Positions 1 to 9,266 of a DNA stretch of 64,000 bases are shown here, piece after piece. The position numbers and the translations under genes were made by a program. The notes under the pieces are model-generated. The model made no database searches. It had not been told where the DNA came from and worked only from the letters and a program-made list of their open reading frames with translations. The stretch is from contig JAKSXM010000002.1 in the NCBI GenBank assembly GCA_022575985.1, forward strand, positions 18,215,001 to 18,279,000, in the 5' to 3' direction. This stretch comes from Anagrus nilaparvatae (lineage: Eukaryota > Arthropoda > Insecta > Hymenoptera > Mymaridae). Positions within the stretch are counted from its first letter, which is position 1. Each line of letters starts with the position of its first letter.

Positions 1-138
1 TAAATTCTTTTTATTTATTTATAGAGGATGGTTGTAGGTTAATAGATATACAAAAATATTAAATTTAAAAAAAAGTACATTCTCAACTGTGAATATACAT
101 AATAACGAATTATTATTTTTAGAGGTCAAAGACAACGT
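1..138 (+). repeat. Left arm of a 15-kb-spaced inverted repeat
   Basis: The first ~138 bases reappear in reverse complement at 15329-15465 with high identity, down to the very first base of the window. The arm may therefore continue to the left of the window. Everything between the arms is mobile DNA. The pair could be the termini of one very large composite element or two oppositely oriented copies of a smaller repeat; I cannot decide which from this window. Confidence 0.75.
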
Positions 139-800
139 TTTTTGTAAAGTTTACATATGCTGAAATTACCCCGGAAACCTCGCTTAAAGCTTAGAAGCTT
201 CGGGTCGGTCTTGGATTATTCCGGGTCGGGTCGGGTGGGGTCGGTCTTCGGGTATACCCAAAAAGTTTCAGAGGTCCGAAGGTACAGTTTTTTCATCTGA
301 AATTTCTCTGTCATTACGAATCTATGAATATTTTTCCGGGGATTTTCCATTCACGCTTAAAAAAGAGAAAAAATAGTCAAAAAAACGTACTAGAAAAAAA
401 TTATAATTTTTATTACCTATAAGAAATTATTTACTTTTTCATGTAAATTAAACAAGAAAAGAAATAAATTTGCACTCTTTTTAACATTTATACTTATTAT
501 TATACGTACTGTTTTAAATATTTGATTTTCTTAAAAAATAATATTTTTCTAATTTATATTTTTACAAAAATAATAATAAAAAATTAATTAATTTGTATTC
601 AAAAATTTTTAAGAAACTATTTTTGTAAGTACTAATACTTGAGTTACCTTAAAAAATAATTATACAAAAGATATGTTAAATTTTTTAAAATGTTTTAAAA
701 ATTGGACGTATCTCAGTGGATTGAAAGAGAGAGAGGTCTTTTCGGACCTCTTTCTTTCTCTCGCGAGTTTTGTATAAGAAATTCCAAAATGTTTTTGTTT
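139..800. other. Gene-free AT-rich stretch
   Basis: No gene is visible. A short GC-richer patch at about 170-262 carries several overlapping GGGTCGGGT-like words and stands out from the AT-rich surroundings. A small palindromic patch near 729-762 has GAGAGAGGTC and GGACCTCTTTC facing each other. The rest is low-complexity A/T sequence. Confidence 0.6.
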
Positions 801-1082
801 ATATTTATGTAAATAAACATCTAGGAGCTCTGAAATTTTTTCTACGCGAGTTTTTATAATAATAAATTATTTTTTAACTAAATATTATCAAAATCTGTTC
901 TGTAAATTTTTTTTTGGAAGCCTTTAAAATCTCTTACGTGAAATATGCATGTAATTTAATAAGTACGTATTGTAATAAATTTACAGAACAGATTTTGATA
1001 ATATTTGGTTAAAATATAATTTATTATTATAAAAACTCGTAGAAAAAATTTTAGAGCTCCTAGATGTTTATTTACATAAATA
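801..1082. repeat. Fold-back repeat with ~108-bp arms
   Basis: Bases 801-911 pair with 973-1082 as a near-perfect inverted repeat, with landmarks CATCTAGGAGCTC and GAGCTCCTAGATG, separated by about 60 bases. The right arm stops exactly at the Helitron boundary at 1083. It is either a hairpin MITE or a terminal fragment of a larger element. No coding content is seen. Confidence 0.8.
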
Positions 1083-1787
1083 CTAGCTGCCTCCGGCTCA
1101 CTTTGCTCACCTCGGCAGCCGCCAAGGGGGCTGCGCCCCCCTGGACCCCTGCCACTTGATTTTTCCAAAGATATGTTGTTTTAGGTTACTCAATATTTTG
1201 TATAAAAAACTTTTTTACCCGAATTATTATCTAAAATTTACTAAATTATAAAAATTACGGACGTTGGAACTCAGGCGGATAATTAGTGATCAGCGATACA
1301 AAGCTTGATTACCCTTCCCTAGGATCCGTGGTAGTTGCTTCCCTCAACTACCAATTCTAGGATTCTCCCTGATAATACCTGTACAAGTTTCTTTTAGTCA
1401 CTCTATTGAGCTACTAAATTAGTAACCGGTAAGAATTACAAATATATATTATAATATTAGTCCTAAACTTTTATAATTTTAGAAAAATGATTGTAACTTT
1501 TGACAGATCAAACCGATTACCTTGAAAATTTAGGTGGATACGTAAAAAATATGCCTGAATCGAATGAAATTCTTTTTGATAAAAAATTTTTTTTTGGAAA
1601 TTCAGTTTTTTCAACATAAAAATTTTTTGTCGTTATCAATCAAAACAAAACCTAGCCTTTGTTGTGACCCGTAATTTTTGCCGTCTTTTGCCGTAAACCC
1701 GATGTCTGTAGCTTTTATCGTGTTCTCGTTTATCGCGTTCGGACATACACACATACACACATACACACATACATACATAATTAAAGA
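1083..1787 (-). mobile_element. Non-autonomous Helitron, copy A
   Basis: Read on the minus strand the element begins with TC (TCTTTAATTATG) directly after an A and ends with CTAG directly before a T. This is the Helitron A^TC...CTRR^T insertion signature. A second copy at 25772-26534 has the same ends but unrelated flanks, which fixes the boundaries. The 5' end carries a GTGTGTATG tandem. The 3' end is a GC-rich block around 1086-1155 in which GCTGCC and GGCAGC can pair. No Rep/helicase ORF is present, so it must have moved in trans. An apparent minus-strand reading frame at its 3' end only runs through this GC-rich terminus. Confidence 0.8.
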
Positions 1788-2173
1788 TTTATATATTTAT
1801 AGAATTATCGAGTTAACAGTCATAAAAGCCAATTATTTCTGATGTTGCTACTGTTATCAAATCTTCTACGAAATAGATGAATTTAATAATAATGGATTTT
1901 TATTCGATCTCCTGAGTAAAGATATTTTATTTGTTTTTTAGATGAATTTAAGTTTGATTCGCATATATTTTTCGAATAAATTCTGCATTCCATGCTTACA
2001 AATAAACAATTATATTCTCGTGTATTTTATAAAAGAAATCTTTTCATTCAATATGATAAGCTGTAATACATATATTAAGCAGAAGACGCATCGAATTGAA
2101 AACAACAAATTGTTTGATGATCAAAAAGTGTTGGAAAGACTCAATCTTTTCTAAATTATGCGATCGATTTAAA
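1788..2173. other. Gene-free AT-rich stretch
   Basis: AT-rich sequence with one 70-codon open frame at 1942-2154. That frame has no recognisable domain, splice sites or homology to anything I know. I treat it as chance. Confidence 0.5.
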
Positions 2174-2367
2174 ATTTTAACATGGAACATGTTCATTGGA
2201 TGTGGTATTTGAAAAATTCCGGCTCGGCAGGGGGGGGGGGTGAAAAATTGACGTTTTAGGGGGGTGGGGGGGTGAAAAGGTGACGCTATTAGGGGGGGGG
2301 GGTGAAAAATTGACGTTTTTAGGGGGGGGTGAAATGGACTTAGAATATTTTCGATTCAGGGACTTTT

Positions 2368-2576
2368 GGTGCAGAAGTACCTTGGGAGGATTGGTGCAGA
2401 AGTACCTAGGGACCTATGGTGCAGAAGTTCTTAAAGACCTTTGGTGCAGAAGTACCTAGGGACCTATGGTGCAGAAGTCCCTAAAGACCTTTGGTCAGAA
2501 GTACCTATGAACCTTTGGTGCAGAAGTACCTAGGGAGCATTGGTGCAGAAGTACCTAGGGACCATTGGTGCAGAAT
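2368..2576 (+). repeat. 25-bp minisatellite, nine units
   Basis: Nine occurrences of GGTGCAGAAG (one has lost a G/C pair) are spaced about 25 bases apart. They alternate between the endings CCTAGGGACC and CTAAAGACC. The alternation suggests expansion of a two-unit higher-order repeat. The shorter family copy at 39243 has different internal units, so the array expanded within this copy. Confidence 0.9.
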
Positions 2577-2746
2577 TTTTAAGAATTTATTGTAAAAATT
2601 AATAAAAAATAAATTCATATTATTTAAAAAACTATAATAATTTAAAAATTTAATTAATTTTGTTCACTTTGATGTCTAAGCAGCATGATTTCTATAATAA
2701 AAATCTAAATATAAATATTTGCATATAAATATTTATATTATGAACA

Positions 2747-2758
2747 CAATAGATACTT

Positions 2759-2760
<2 letters not shown>
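2747..2760. repeat. 14-bp target-site duplication, left
   Basis: CAATAGATACTTTA here and at 4825-4838 are identical and flank the LINE insertion exactly. This is the signature of target-primed reverse transcription. Confidence 0.9.
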
Positions 2761-2793
<33 letters not shown>

Positions 2794-3074
2794 GGAAATA
2801 TGTGAATCTTACATCAGCCATGGAGTGTTTGCGGGTCTTACAGACCCGCAAATTTTCATGACCGCCAAGCTGTACAAAGTGTACAACTGGGAGACCACCA
2901 GCGAACGCGGTCGCCGGCCACGCCCCAGATTCTTACTGGATAAACACACTTTAAACCCCCCGCGCTTGTTTGTCCCAAACCGGAACTCCCTTTTCAGGTA
3001 TAACTTCAGTTTGGGACGCGCAGCCTAGGCAGCTGGCCGCTGCCTTCCCCCCTGCCTAGGGGCAGGAGAGCTCT

Positions 3075-3949
3075 CTACGATAGAAAGCCCTCCTCCTTCT
3101 TCTGCAACAAGGTGGTCCTTACGTACTCTGCTACTTTGTTCCAGTTTTCGGAACTCCGTAGCATTTCCGGGACCACCGTCTCCGGCCTCCAAATCGGGAA
3201 GGGCGGGCGCCCCCCCGAGTAGCGAACACATTCGAAGAATGTGTGCTCTACTGTATCATCCACGCCCGGACAGTGCAAGCACTCCTTTGTTGCCACCTTA
3301 TGCCAATGCTTCAACATGACACGGAAGTACCCGTGTCCAGTTAAGAACTGGGTAAGGTAGAAATCCACCTCCCCATGTTGTCGTCCCATCCATGCCTGCA
3401 GGTCTGAGATCAGTCTGCGCGTCCATAGGGCATTTTTTTCTTGGTTCTTTTTCCATCGCTTCTTCCATGCTTTCATAGAGTTCAAGCGGGCGCGAGTGGA
3501 AGCCACTTCGCGCTCATCTACGCTCTCGTAGATGAATTTCCACTCCAACGCTAGCAGGTCAATGGGTATCACCGAAGCAACAACCTGGATCGCCTCTAGA
3601 GATACCGTGTGGTATCCGCAGGCGATCCTCACTGCCGCTTGCCTCTGTACCGACGATATTTGGCAGTTTCTGTGGTCTTCGCCCAGACTTCTGATCCGTA
3701 GAGCAGGACAGAGTTGACGACTGACATCAGGAGCCTCCGCTTCCCTGGTTTGGGTCCCCCAATGTTGGCCATGAGCCTTGACAGGGAGGATGCGGCCGAC
3801 GCTGCCTTTTCACACGACCTCTGAAATTGCTCCCAGAAGGTCAGCTTGTTATCAAGCTGAACTCCCAGGTATTTCACCGATGTTCTGGTTCGGATCGTGT
3901 GAGGGTTTCCGCCGTCGTCGATAATTACATCGAAGTCGGTGGGAACCCT
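3075..3949 (-). pseudogene. LINE C-terminal domain, frame-shifted
   Basis: This continues the RT downstream of the TGA. Bases 3877-3629 encode KYLGVQLDNKLTFWEQF and VNSVLLYGSEVW, the RT thumb/connection. A frameshift near 3632 then moves to the frame of 3632-3075, which encodes RIACGYHTVSLEA and the knuckle segment with Cys, Cys, His and Cys, then a C-terminal tail. A Cys-His knuckle in this place is typical of R1-clade ORF2 proteins. Two lesions plus the 5' truncation rule out function. Confidence 0.85.
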
Positions 3950-4824
3950 TCAACGAGTCAGCAGTACGATCTCCGTTTTTGGGATCGCAAGCTGGAGCCC
4001 GTGATCGCCCATCCAGAGGTTGATCCGTCTCATGACTAGATTCAACCTCTCCTGGGTCACTTCCATGTCCCTGCCAGTTATGGTCAGGGCCACGTCGTCG
4101 GCGTACCCGATCAGGGAAACTCCTTCCGGGAGGTGGACGCGCAGCAAGCCATCGTAAAAGGCATTCCACAGGTCCGGTCCGAGAACCGAACCTTGCGCGA
4201 TGCCTGCACTCAAAACCCTTTCACGCCTTCCATCGAGCGTGTCATAGAGCAGTCTCCGGTCCCGCAGGTAATCCTTTAGTACGTTACCCAGATACCTGGG
4301 TATCCGGAAATCGTACTCGAGGGACCGGATCATGTCATCCCACCTGGCTGAGTTGAAAGCGTTTTTGACGTCCAGCGTTACCAGAAGGACGTCCTTGCGA
4401 ATTGCAGGCCGCCTTTCCCTCTCAGCCTCTACGGTATCCACCACACGCCGAATGGCGTCTATCGTGGAATGCCCTTCACGAAAACCATGCTGCTCCTCGG
4501 AGAGACCACCGCCCTCCTCGATTGCCCTTCTGAGCCTTGCCCGGAGCAAGCTCTCCATCACCTTACCAATGGTATTTAACATACACAAAGGTCTGTAAGA
4601 TGATGGAGAGTCCGGGGATCCCCCCTTGCCCTTGTTCAAGAGCACGAGACGTGCCACCTTCCACTGCTTTGGGAACACTCCAGCCACCAAACACGCATTG
4701 AATATGCTTAACAGGATACCAGGGATTACTTTGATCGCTCTTTTGAGCACTTCCGCCGGTATCCCGTCCGGCCCAGGCGCCTTGCCATTTTTCATGGCCT
4801 TTATGGCCTTGACCATCTCGCCTT
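3950..4824 (-). pseudogene. Reverse transcriptase domain of the R1-clade LINE (truncated)
   Basis: Fingers and palm of a LINE reverse transcriptase, about 290 residues. The frame is open from the insertion junction to an in-frame TGA at 3950-3952 and then resumes in the same frame to 3629. Motifs in order are GKAPGPDGIP, YRPLCMLNTIGK, HGFREGHSTIDA, LVTLDVKNAFNS (motif A Asp), GSVLGPDLWNAFYD (motif B) and IGYADDVAL (motif C, both Asp present). The open frame extends 12 codons out of the LINE into the flanking repeat, up to 4861, using the target duplication. That apparent N-terminus is therefore chimeric and not part of the transposon protein. The endonuclease and ORF1 are lost by 5' truncation. 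Confidence 0.9.
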
Positions 4825-4838
4825 CAATAGATACTTTA

Positions 4839-4905
4839 TTATCAATGTTATAAGTGAACATGTTCCATGCTCGTTGGTTTTGTAGTCACACAAACCGGTT
4901 ATAAA
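4839..4905 (+). repeat. Right end of the repeat interrupted by the LINE
   Basis: Carries GTGAACATGTTCCATGCTCG and ACACAAACCGGTTATAAA. The same words recur at 44727-44790 and, reversed, at 51980-52035. This shows that the LINE landed inside an already dispersed repeat. Confidence 0.75.
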
Positions 4906-4996
4906 TTTTTTTTGTTTTCTATGTTAAGCTTATGTTTTAATGCTATTTTTATAACCCATAGCACAATGATCTAGGAAAAAAAAAAAAAAAAAAAAA

Positions 4997-6020
4997 GAAG
5001 GAAAAAAATTCGATTTGATCGAGGTTACGTTCTATTTTGACGCGGGTCACGGCATTTTAAAGCTAAACTCCTCTATTTTACGAAAAGTATGACGAAAAAG
5101 TTTTTTAAATACATTTTCTACCCTAAAATGCAAAAAACTAGCCCTAAAGTATGAAATTTATTATAAAATAATATTTTTGCGCAAAAAAATATAGAAGTAG
5201 GTTTATTATGTTAGGCCCTCTCTACACCAGCACATAATTATGTTTTATGATAATCATGTTTGTTGGATATTTTGTGGTGTAGCTGGGATATTCGAAATTA
5301 AAGTTATTACAAAATGGCGCCACTAGTAGTATTCGTAAATATTTTTAATAAAAATTAAACAATAAAATGTAATTAAATGGTATTTTAATTGTAAATTAAG
5401 TTATTTATTATAAAAATTATAAACAATTTATGTAACTAATAAGTTTTTAATGAGTTATAATCATTTAAATATGAAATTTTGAGGTTATGTTTTTAGTACA
5501 GTGTAGCTGGGGAAAAAATATCCAACAAACATGATTATCATAAAACATAATTATGTGCTGGTGTAGAGAGGGCCTTACAAAATGAAAACTTTGCAACTAA
5601 ATAAAGTATTTATTAAAAAAAAAAAAAACTACCCTTAAAAACCCCCTAACAACCCTTAAATACACCTGAAAGTGAAAATTGCCATAGTTGTTCAAAATAA
5701 AATTTTATTAAATATTTATAAAATGTTTTAAAACAATTTTTTTTATGTATCTTAACCCTTTTGAACCCCTAACAACCCTTAATGTCACTCTTAGAATTCA
5801 AAACTGATAAAACTTACTTCGATATTTTTTTTGCGCAAAAATATTATTTTATAATAAATTTCATACTTTAGGGGTAGTTTTTTGCAATTTAGGGGTGGAA
5901 AATGTATTAAAAAAAACTTTCTCGTCATACTTTTCGTAAAAATAGAGGAGTTTAGCTTTAAAATGACGTAAGCCACGTCAAAATAGCACATAACCTCGAG
6001 CAAATCGAATTTTTTTCTTC
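4997..6020. mobile_element. ~1-kb TIR element with ~190-bp arms, host of a nested MITE
   Basis: Arms at about 4997-5191 and 5822-6020 are reverse complements. They start at the outer edge with AAATTCGATTTGATCGAGG and include AAGCTAAACTCCTCTATTTT and TTTTTGCGCAAAAA. No transposase frame is present, so the element is non-autonomous. A PIF/Harbinger MITE sits inside at 5214-5574. A target duplication for the outer element is not clear because poly(A) obscures the left edge. Confidence 0.8.
5214..5574 (+). mobile_element. PIF/Harbinger-type MITE, copy 1 (361 bp)
   Basis: The termini are GGCCCTCTCTACACCAGCAC and its reverse complement. They are flanked by an exact 3-bp TTA duplication at 5211-5213 and 5575-5577. 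The terminal repeat continues for about 60 bases, through ATAATTATGTTTTATGATAA and ATGTTTGTTGGATATTTT. TWA target duplications are characteristic of PIF/Harbinger. It has no coding capacity. Copy 2 at 9412-9772 is the same length and in the opposite orientation. Confidence 0.9.
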
Positions 6021-6086
6021 TTGTGCGTAGGTAAGGAGGTATTAGTATATACTCGTAGTGAGTGTTCTGCCAATAACTAAATTTTT

Positions 6087-6151
6087 GGTCTAAACAGGAA
6101 GCGACGCCATACTACTTACATGTATTAAGATAGGAACTTCCTGTTTAGACC
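6087..6151. repeat. 65-bp hairpin with perfect 15-bp arms
   Basis: GGTCTAAACAGGAAG at 6087-6101 is exactly complementary to 6137-6151. It could be a very short MITE or a solo pair of transposon ends. No target duplication is obvious. Confidence 0.7.
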
Positions 6152-6284
6152 ACGTCTTTTTAGCCATCCTTTTATTATTGTCACAACTCTCTTTACGAGG
6201 ATATACTAGGAGGTATCAACCCCTAAAGTAGGGTAAATTTTACAAAATCTTATGAAATGTTTGCTTACGTGATAAAAAGCTTAC

Positions 6285-6512
6285 TAGGTTTTGAAATTGA
6301 TTTTTTTCCGCTTTAAAAAAAAAAAAAGATAAAAAATGAATATAGAAGTATTTACAGAAAATTTTTCTTTATCTGGGGGTTAATAGATAGGGTCGAGGGG
6401 GTGGATTAACATGGATTTACAAGTATTTAAAACTCAAAAATTTTGGGCTGGAAATTTTAACAAGGGTGTTTTTTGGGTCGCTCTTTACATTTTTGAGGTC
6501 TGTTAAAATTTG
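6285..6512. repeat. Left arm of a 5.5-kb-spaced inverted repeat
   Basis: This pairs with 11765-11950. Shared landmarks are TTATCTGGGGGTTAATAGA, TTTACAAGTATTT, AAAATTTTGGGCTG and TTTTTTGGGTCGCTCTTTAC, with the reverse complements on the right. The arms are diverged by several percent and may be the ends of an old, large DNA element that has collected the Penelope-like and other insertions between them. Confidence 0.65.
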
Positions 6513-7214
6513 AAGTATGAAAAGTTTGCAAATATACTTTTTACCTAATTATTACTAAGTTAGTAAAAAGTTATTGCATTTTTTTTAACTTAAAATTGCA
6601 AAGTCTAAAATATAAAGTTTTAACAATTTTGGTTAGAATTGAACATAAACTTAGTATTGTTGACTTAAATTCCAATAAGTTTTCATCATCTTTGTGTTAA
6701 TTTTTCGGCTTAAATTTATTAGTTAGCAATATCAACTTTGTAAAAGCTGAGTACAATCGATTTTAAATTAAAGATATAAGAAACGCCTGACACGAAATTG
6801 ATCCCAAGTTTTGACAAACTTGCGGATAATTCTGTGTAAGATCTTTTTAAATGTTGTAATTTTAATATCGATTATACAAAGTTTTTATTAATTTTCAAAA
6901 AATTTTCTACAAATTTAAAAATAAAGGACGGCTGCAGATTATATACCTTAGATTATGCCAATTTAGAACAAACTTGTCAAATTCTTGATTCAAAAAAAAA
7001 GAATGCAAAAAGCTGTGATTAAGTTGGTAACAACTTAATTCTCAGTTAATTAAACTCTTACAAAGTCTCAAGTGTCTCAATAGACAAATTCGTAACAAAG
7101 TTTGTACAAGCTTAAGTTTGTACAAAGTTTGTTACAAATTTGTCACTTTTTTACATGGGTATATATAGATAGGATAGAAAGGATTATACTTAAATAATGT
7201 TATGAATTTTAATT

Positions 7215-7450
7215 TTTTGTTACGATAATATTTATGGTAATGTTAGGTAAACTAGAAAAAAGAGAGAATTAGTTTAAAAAAGCAGATGCAGATTTTTTGA
7301 TTTATAATATTTTTGAAAGCCTTTTTTTAAAAACAGCAAGTAGAAACACAGTAAACAGGAAGCAAAATTTTTGACTCTAGTGAACTAACTTTTTAATTGA
7401 AGCTCGAAATTTTAATGAAAAAGTTTAAAAGTGAATAAAAAATTTAAACA
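7215..7450. repeat. Arm of a second, inner inverted repeat
   Basis: This pairs with 9838-10078. Examples are AAAAAAGAGAGAATTAG against CTAATTCTCTCTTTTTTC, and AGCAGATGCAGAT against ATCTGCATCTGC. The arms are diverged, with small indels. The two arms enclose the Penelope-like and FP-domain remnants. Confidence 0.65.
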
Positions 7451-7529
7451 ACAGTTTTAAATATACGCATACGCTAAAGGGATGCTGTTTTGGGTATCAT
7501 TTAAGAGAATTAAGTGGGTTATTTTTAAT

Positions 7530-7621
7530 ATTAATATTTATTTATAAAAAATTGAGTTTTTATTGACCAATACTGGGCATAAATAAACAAATTAGTTGTT
7601 TGTCATAAAAAAGATTTTTTT
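7530..7621. repeat. Left arm of the inverted repeat around the Penelope remnant
   Basis: This is complementary to 8218-8305. ACCAATACTGGGCATAAAT and GTTGTTTGTCATAAAAAAG match their reverse complements almost perfectly. Inverted terminal copies are a known arrangement for Penelope-like elements. The right arm ends just after the hammerhead-like site. Confidence 0.75.
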
Positions 7622-7888
7622 ATGACACTTTATATGAGACTCGACGAACACCAGAGAGTTAAAACATCAGTTATTGCAACTCATTGCAACCTAAATAGAC
7701 ATACTTTTAATTTTGGCAAACCACAGGTGCTCGATGAAGAAGCTGCATGGGGCAAACGTAAAGTATCAGAAAGTCTATACATCCAACTTGCCCACCCTAC
7801 AATAAATAAAAAAGAAGATACTGATAACCTAAACCCATCTTACACCCATACCATCAATACCCTCAATCAACAACTCCCTCTACAATAG
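7622..7888 (+). pseudogene. Penelope-like element remnant, C-terminal GIY-YIG endonuclease end
   Basis: An 88-codon frame resembles the C-terminal part of the GIY-YIG nuclease domain of Penelope-like retroelements. It contains HTFNFGKPQVLDEEAAW, a KRKVSESLYIQL helix and a DTDNLNPSY tail. The glutamate in LDEE is in the position expected for the family's conserved Glu. The GIY and YIG strands and the whole reverse transcriptase are missing. About 290 bases downstream the frame word DKAYKLNRRNI lies beside a hammerhead-like fold. An inverted repeat (7530-7621 and 8218-8305) hugs the remnant on both sides. It is a fragment and not a functional gene. Confidence 0.6.
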
Positions 7889-8167
7889 TCTCAACAAATT
7901 TAACTCAAAAGTCATCATTTAAAGATTCAATATCGTACTTTTTCAATACATTTTCTTGGCACCATAAACTCTAGTTATTTTCATGTTTTTTTGTTATGTG
8001 TTAAATTATTGTTATAAATATTTTTTTAAACTTTTTATTTAATTTTTAATAATAAGAATGACTTCTCATTTTACTATTATGTTTATATAAAATTATTATA
8101 GGTATTTTTTCATTTTTTCATTTTTATGTATCAAATGTATTGATTAATTTTTTGTATATTTTTTTAG

Positions 8168-8212
8168 ACATTATTGATAAGGCCTATAAACTAAATAGGC
8201 GAAACATCTAAT
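8168..8212 (+). ncRNA. Degenerate hammerhead-ribozyme-like core
   Basis: Reads TTGATAA, then a stem II of GCCTAT / ATAGGC, then GAAAC. The hammerhead core is CTGATGA, stem II, GAAA. Two core bases differ (C to T and G to A), so it is probably inactive. Hammerheads are known from the terminal repeats of Penelope-like elements, and this one lies next to the GIY-YIG remnant. Stem I and III pairing is short and uncertain. Confidence 0.4.
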
Positions 8213-8414
8213 AATAACATCTTTTTTATGACAAACAACTAATTTGTTTTATTTATGCCCAGTATTGGTCAATAAAAACTCAATTTTTTATAAATATCTG
8301 TAAATCATGGGCGATGACAACATTCAAATTGATATTAATATTTATTTTTATTTTTAATTCCATTTAAATGCTTTCTGTTCTGATAAAACAGAATATACTC
8401 AAACTGCTCTAACA

Positions 8415-8996
8415 ACTAAATACAAACTCAATCATCTAACATACCTTATGTTAATCTACAACGTGTTGAAAATCAAGAACTTTTTATAAGTGGTTTTATG
8501 AACCTCTCCTTTGATAATGGTCTCTTAACACTATCCTTAGCCATTCTACGTGGTATAATATCACCAATTAGTATGAACGACATCATTGATGTCCGTTTAG
8601 TACCTACGCGAGATGAAAATGCTTCCCCGGCATTAAAATATCCCTCATTAATACTTAGACTTAAATCCATGAACCTAGTCCAGCAAACTTTGTTATTAAA
8701 ACGTAGCAAAAGCTACTTTAGCACTAATGACATAGATCATACCCTATTAATAAATACTGCCTTCTCAAATTTATCACCATCAAAAATCATTATAAATACT
8801 GTCCTCGCTTCAATTGAATATAAAAATTTTCTTCATTAAAAGTTATTGATCGTAATCTATGTTTTAAATATGTCTGGCATAAAGAGGGAAGATTTTTGGC
8901 AAAGAAAATGAATGGTGACCTGCACATTACTTTACCTAAGCTACAGAATCAAGAGCTACATGGGAATGCTACTCAGACAGAAGCAGTACAACAGTA
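8415..8996 (+). pseudogene. Transposon ORF with Baculo_FP-like C-terminal domain, frame-shifted
   Basis: The open frame runs from a stop near 8430 through NLQRVENQELFISGF to 8839. After a 2-base loss near 8836 it continues in another frame with VIDRNLCFKYVWHKEGRFLA and KMNGDLHI, ending near 8996. The block KYVWHKEGRFLAKK followed by a short hydrophilic turn is the hallmark of the Baculo_FP-type C-terminal domain, which is widespread in insect retroelement ORF1-like proteins. The middle part (KYPSLILRLKSMN, KSYFSTNDID, SKIIINTVLA) matches the RNA-recognition-like segment of these proteins. There is no initiator and no partner RT, so this is a broken transposon gene. Family identification is from memory of motif style. 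Confidence 0.5.
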
Positions 8997-9266
8997 AAAT
9001 CACTGAAAGTTCATAATATAGACAAAGACAATAACAACACAGAAACAGATGGGTGATTCCCTCTGACGAAAGCCCCTCTGACATCACCAACATCAAAAAT
9101 CCAAAAAAAAACAACAGTTTCAAATATTATAAGTATAGTCATGGGAGATTACCCCATCTGTCGTTATGATCCCCTCTGACATCACCAACTCTGACATTTG
9201 AAAGTTGGTTGTTGCCCACTTGAAGACAGAAATGATAATAACGAATTTAAAGCCGGCTGATATATA

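Larger units (their letters stand above)
2174..2760 (+). repeat. Short-TIR repeat with internal minisatellites, left part
   Basis: The left end reads AACATGGAACATGTTCATTGG. The matching right end lies at 4839-4905, beyond a LINE inserted into this repeat, and carries GTGAACATGTTCCATG. Related copies occur at 39243-39535 (short form with both ends), 36405-36455, 44727-44790, 51980-52035 (minus) and 26540-26700 (minus, interior only). The interior has two tandem blocks. About four G-rich units lie at 2228-2340 (GGGGGGTGAAAAATTGACG). Nine ~25-bp units lie at 2368-2576 (GGTGCAGAAGTACCTAGGGA). Confidence 0.7.
2761..4824 (-). mobile_element. 5'-truncated R1-clade LINE
   Basis: A minus-strand non-LTR retrotransposon. 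It starts in mid reverse transcriptase at 4824, next to the 14-bp target duplication, and ends in a 30-base poly(A) tail that is written as T at 2761-2790. The RT contains GKAPGPDGIP, SYRPLCMLN, QHGFREGHS, DVKNAFNSARW, GIAQGSVLGPDLW and the catalytic YADDV. The C-terminal region has a Cys-His knuckle, C-x2-C-x8-H-x4-C, in the segment decoded from about 3240-3300. The coding strand is damaged by an in-frame TGA at 3950-3952 and a frameshift near 3632. The element is strikingly GC-rich beside its host. It is a dead insertion, and it is not located in rDNA as true R1 would be. Confidence 0.92.

Noticed and set aside
956..1168. Open frame of 70 codons on the minus strand with a Gly/Pro-rich start
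   Set aside because: It is the GC-rich 3' terminus of the Helitron read into the neighbouring fold-back repeat. It has no independent gene features.
2825..3028. Plus-strand open frame in the LINE 3' region
   Set aside because: It is antisense to the LINE 3' UTR and C-terminal region, which accounts for the composition.
4332..4853. Plus-strand open frames of 75-88 codons
   Set aside because: They are shadows of the GC-rich reverse transcriptase on the other strand.
7622..7888. An intact host gene
   Set aside because: The frame is the tail of a Penelope-like GIY-YIG domain and has no promoter, start context or other exon.
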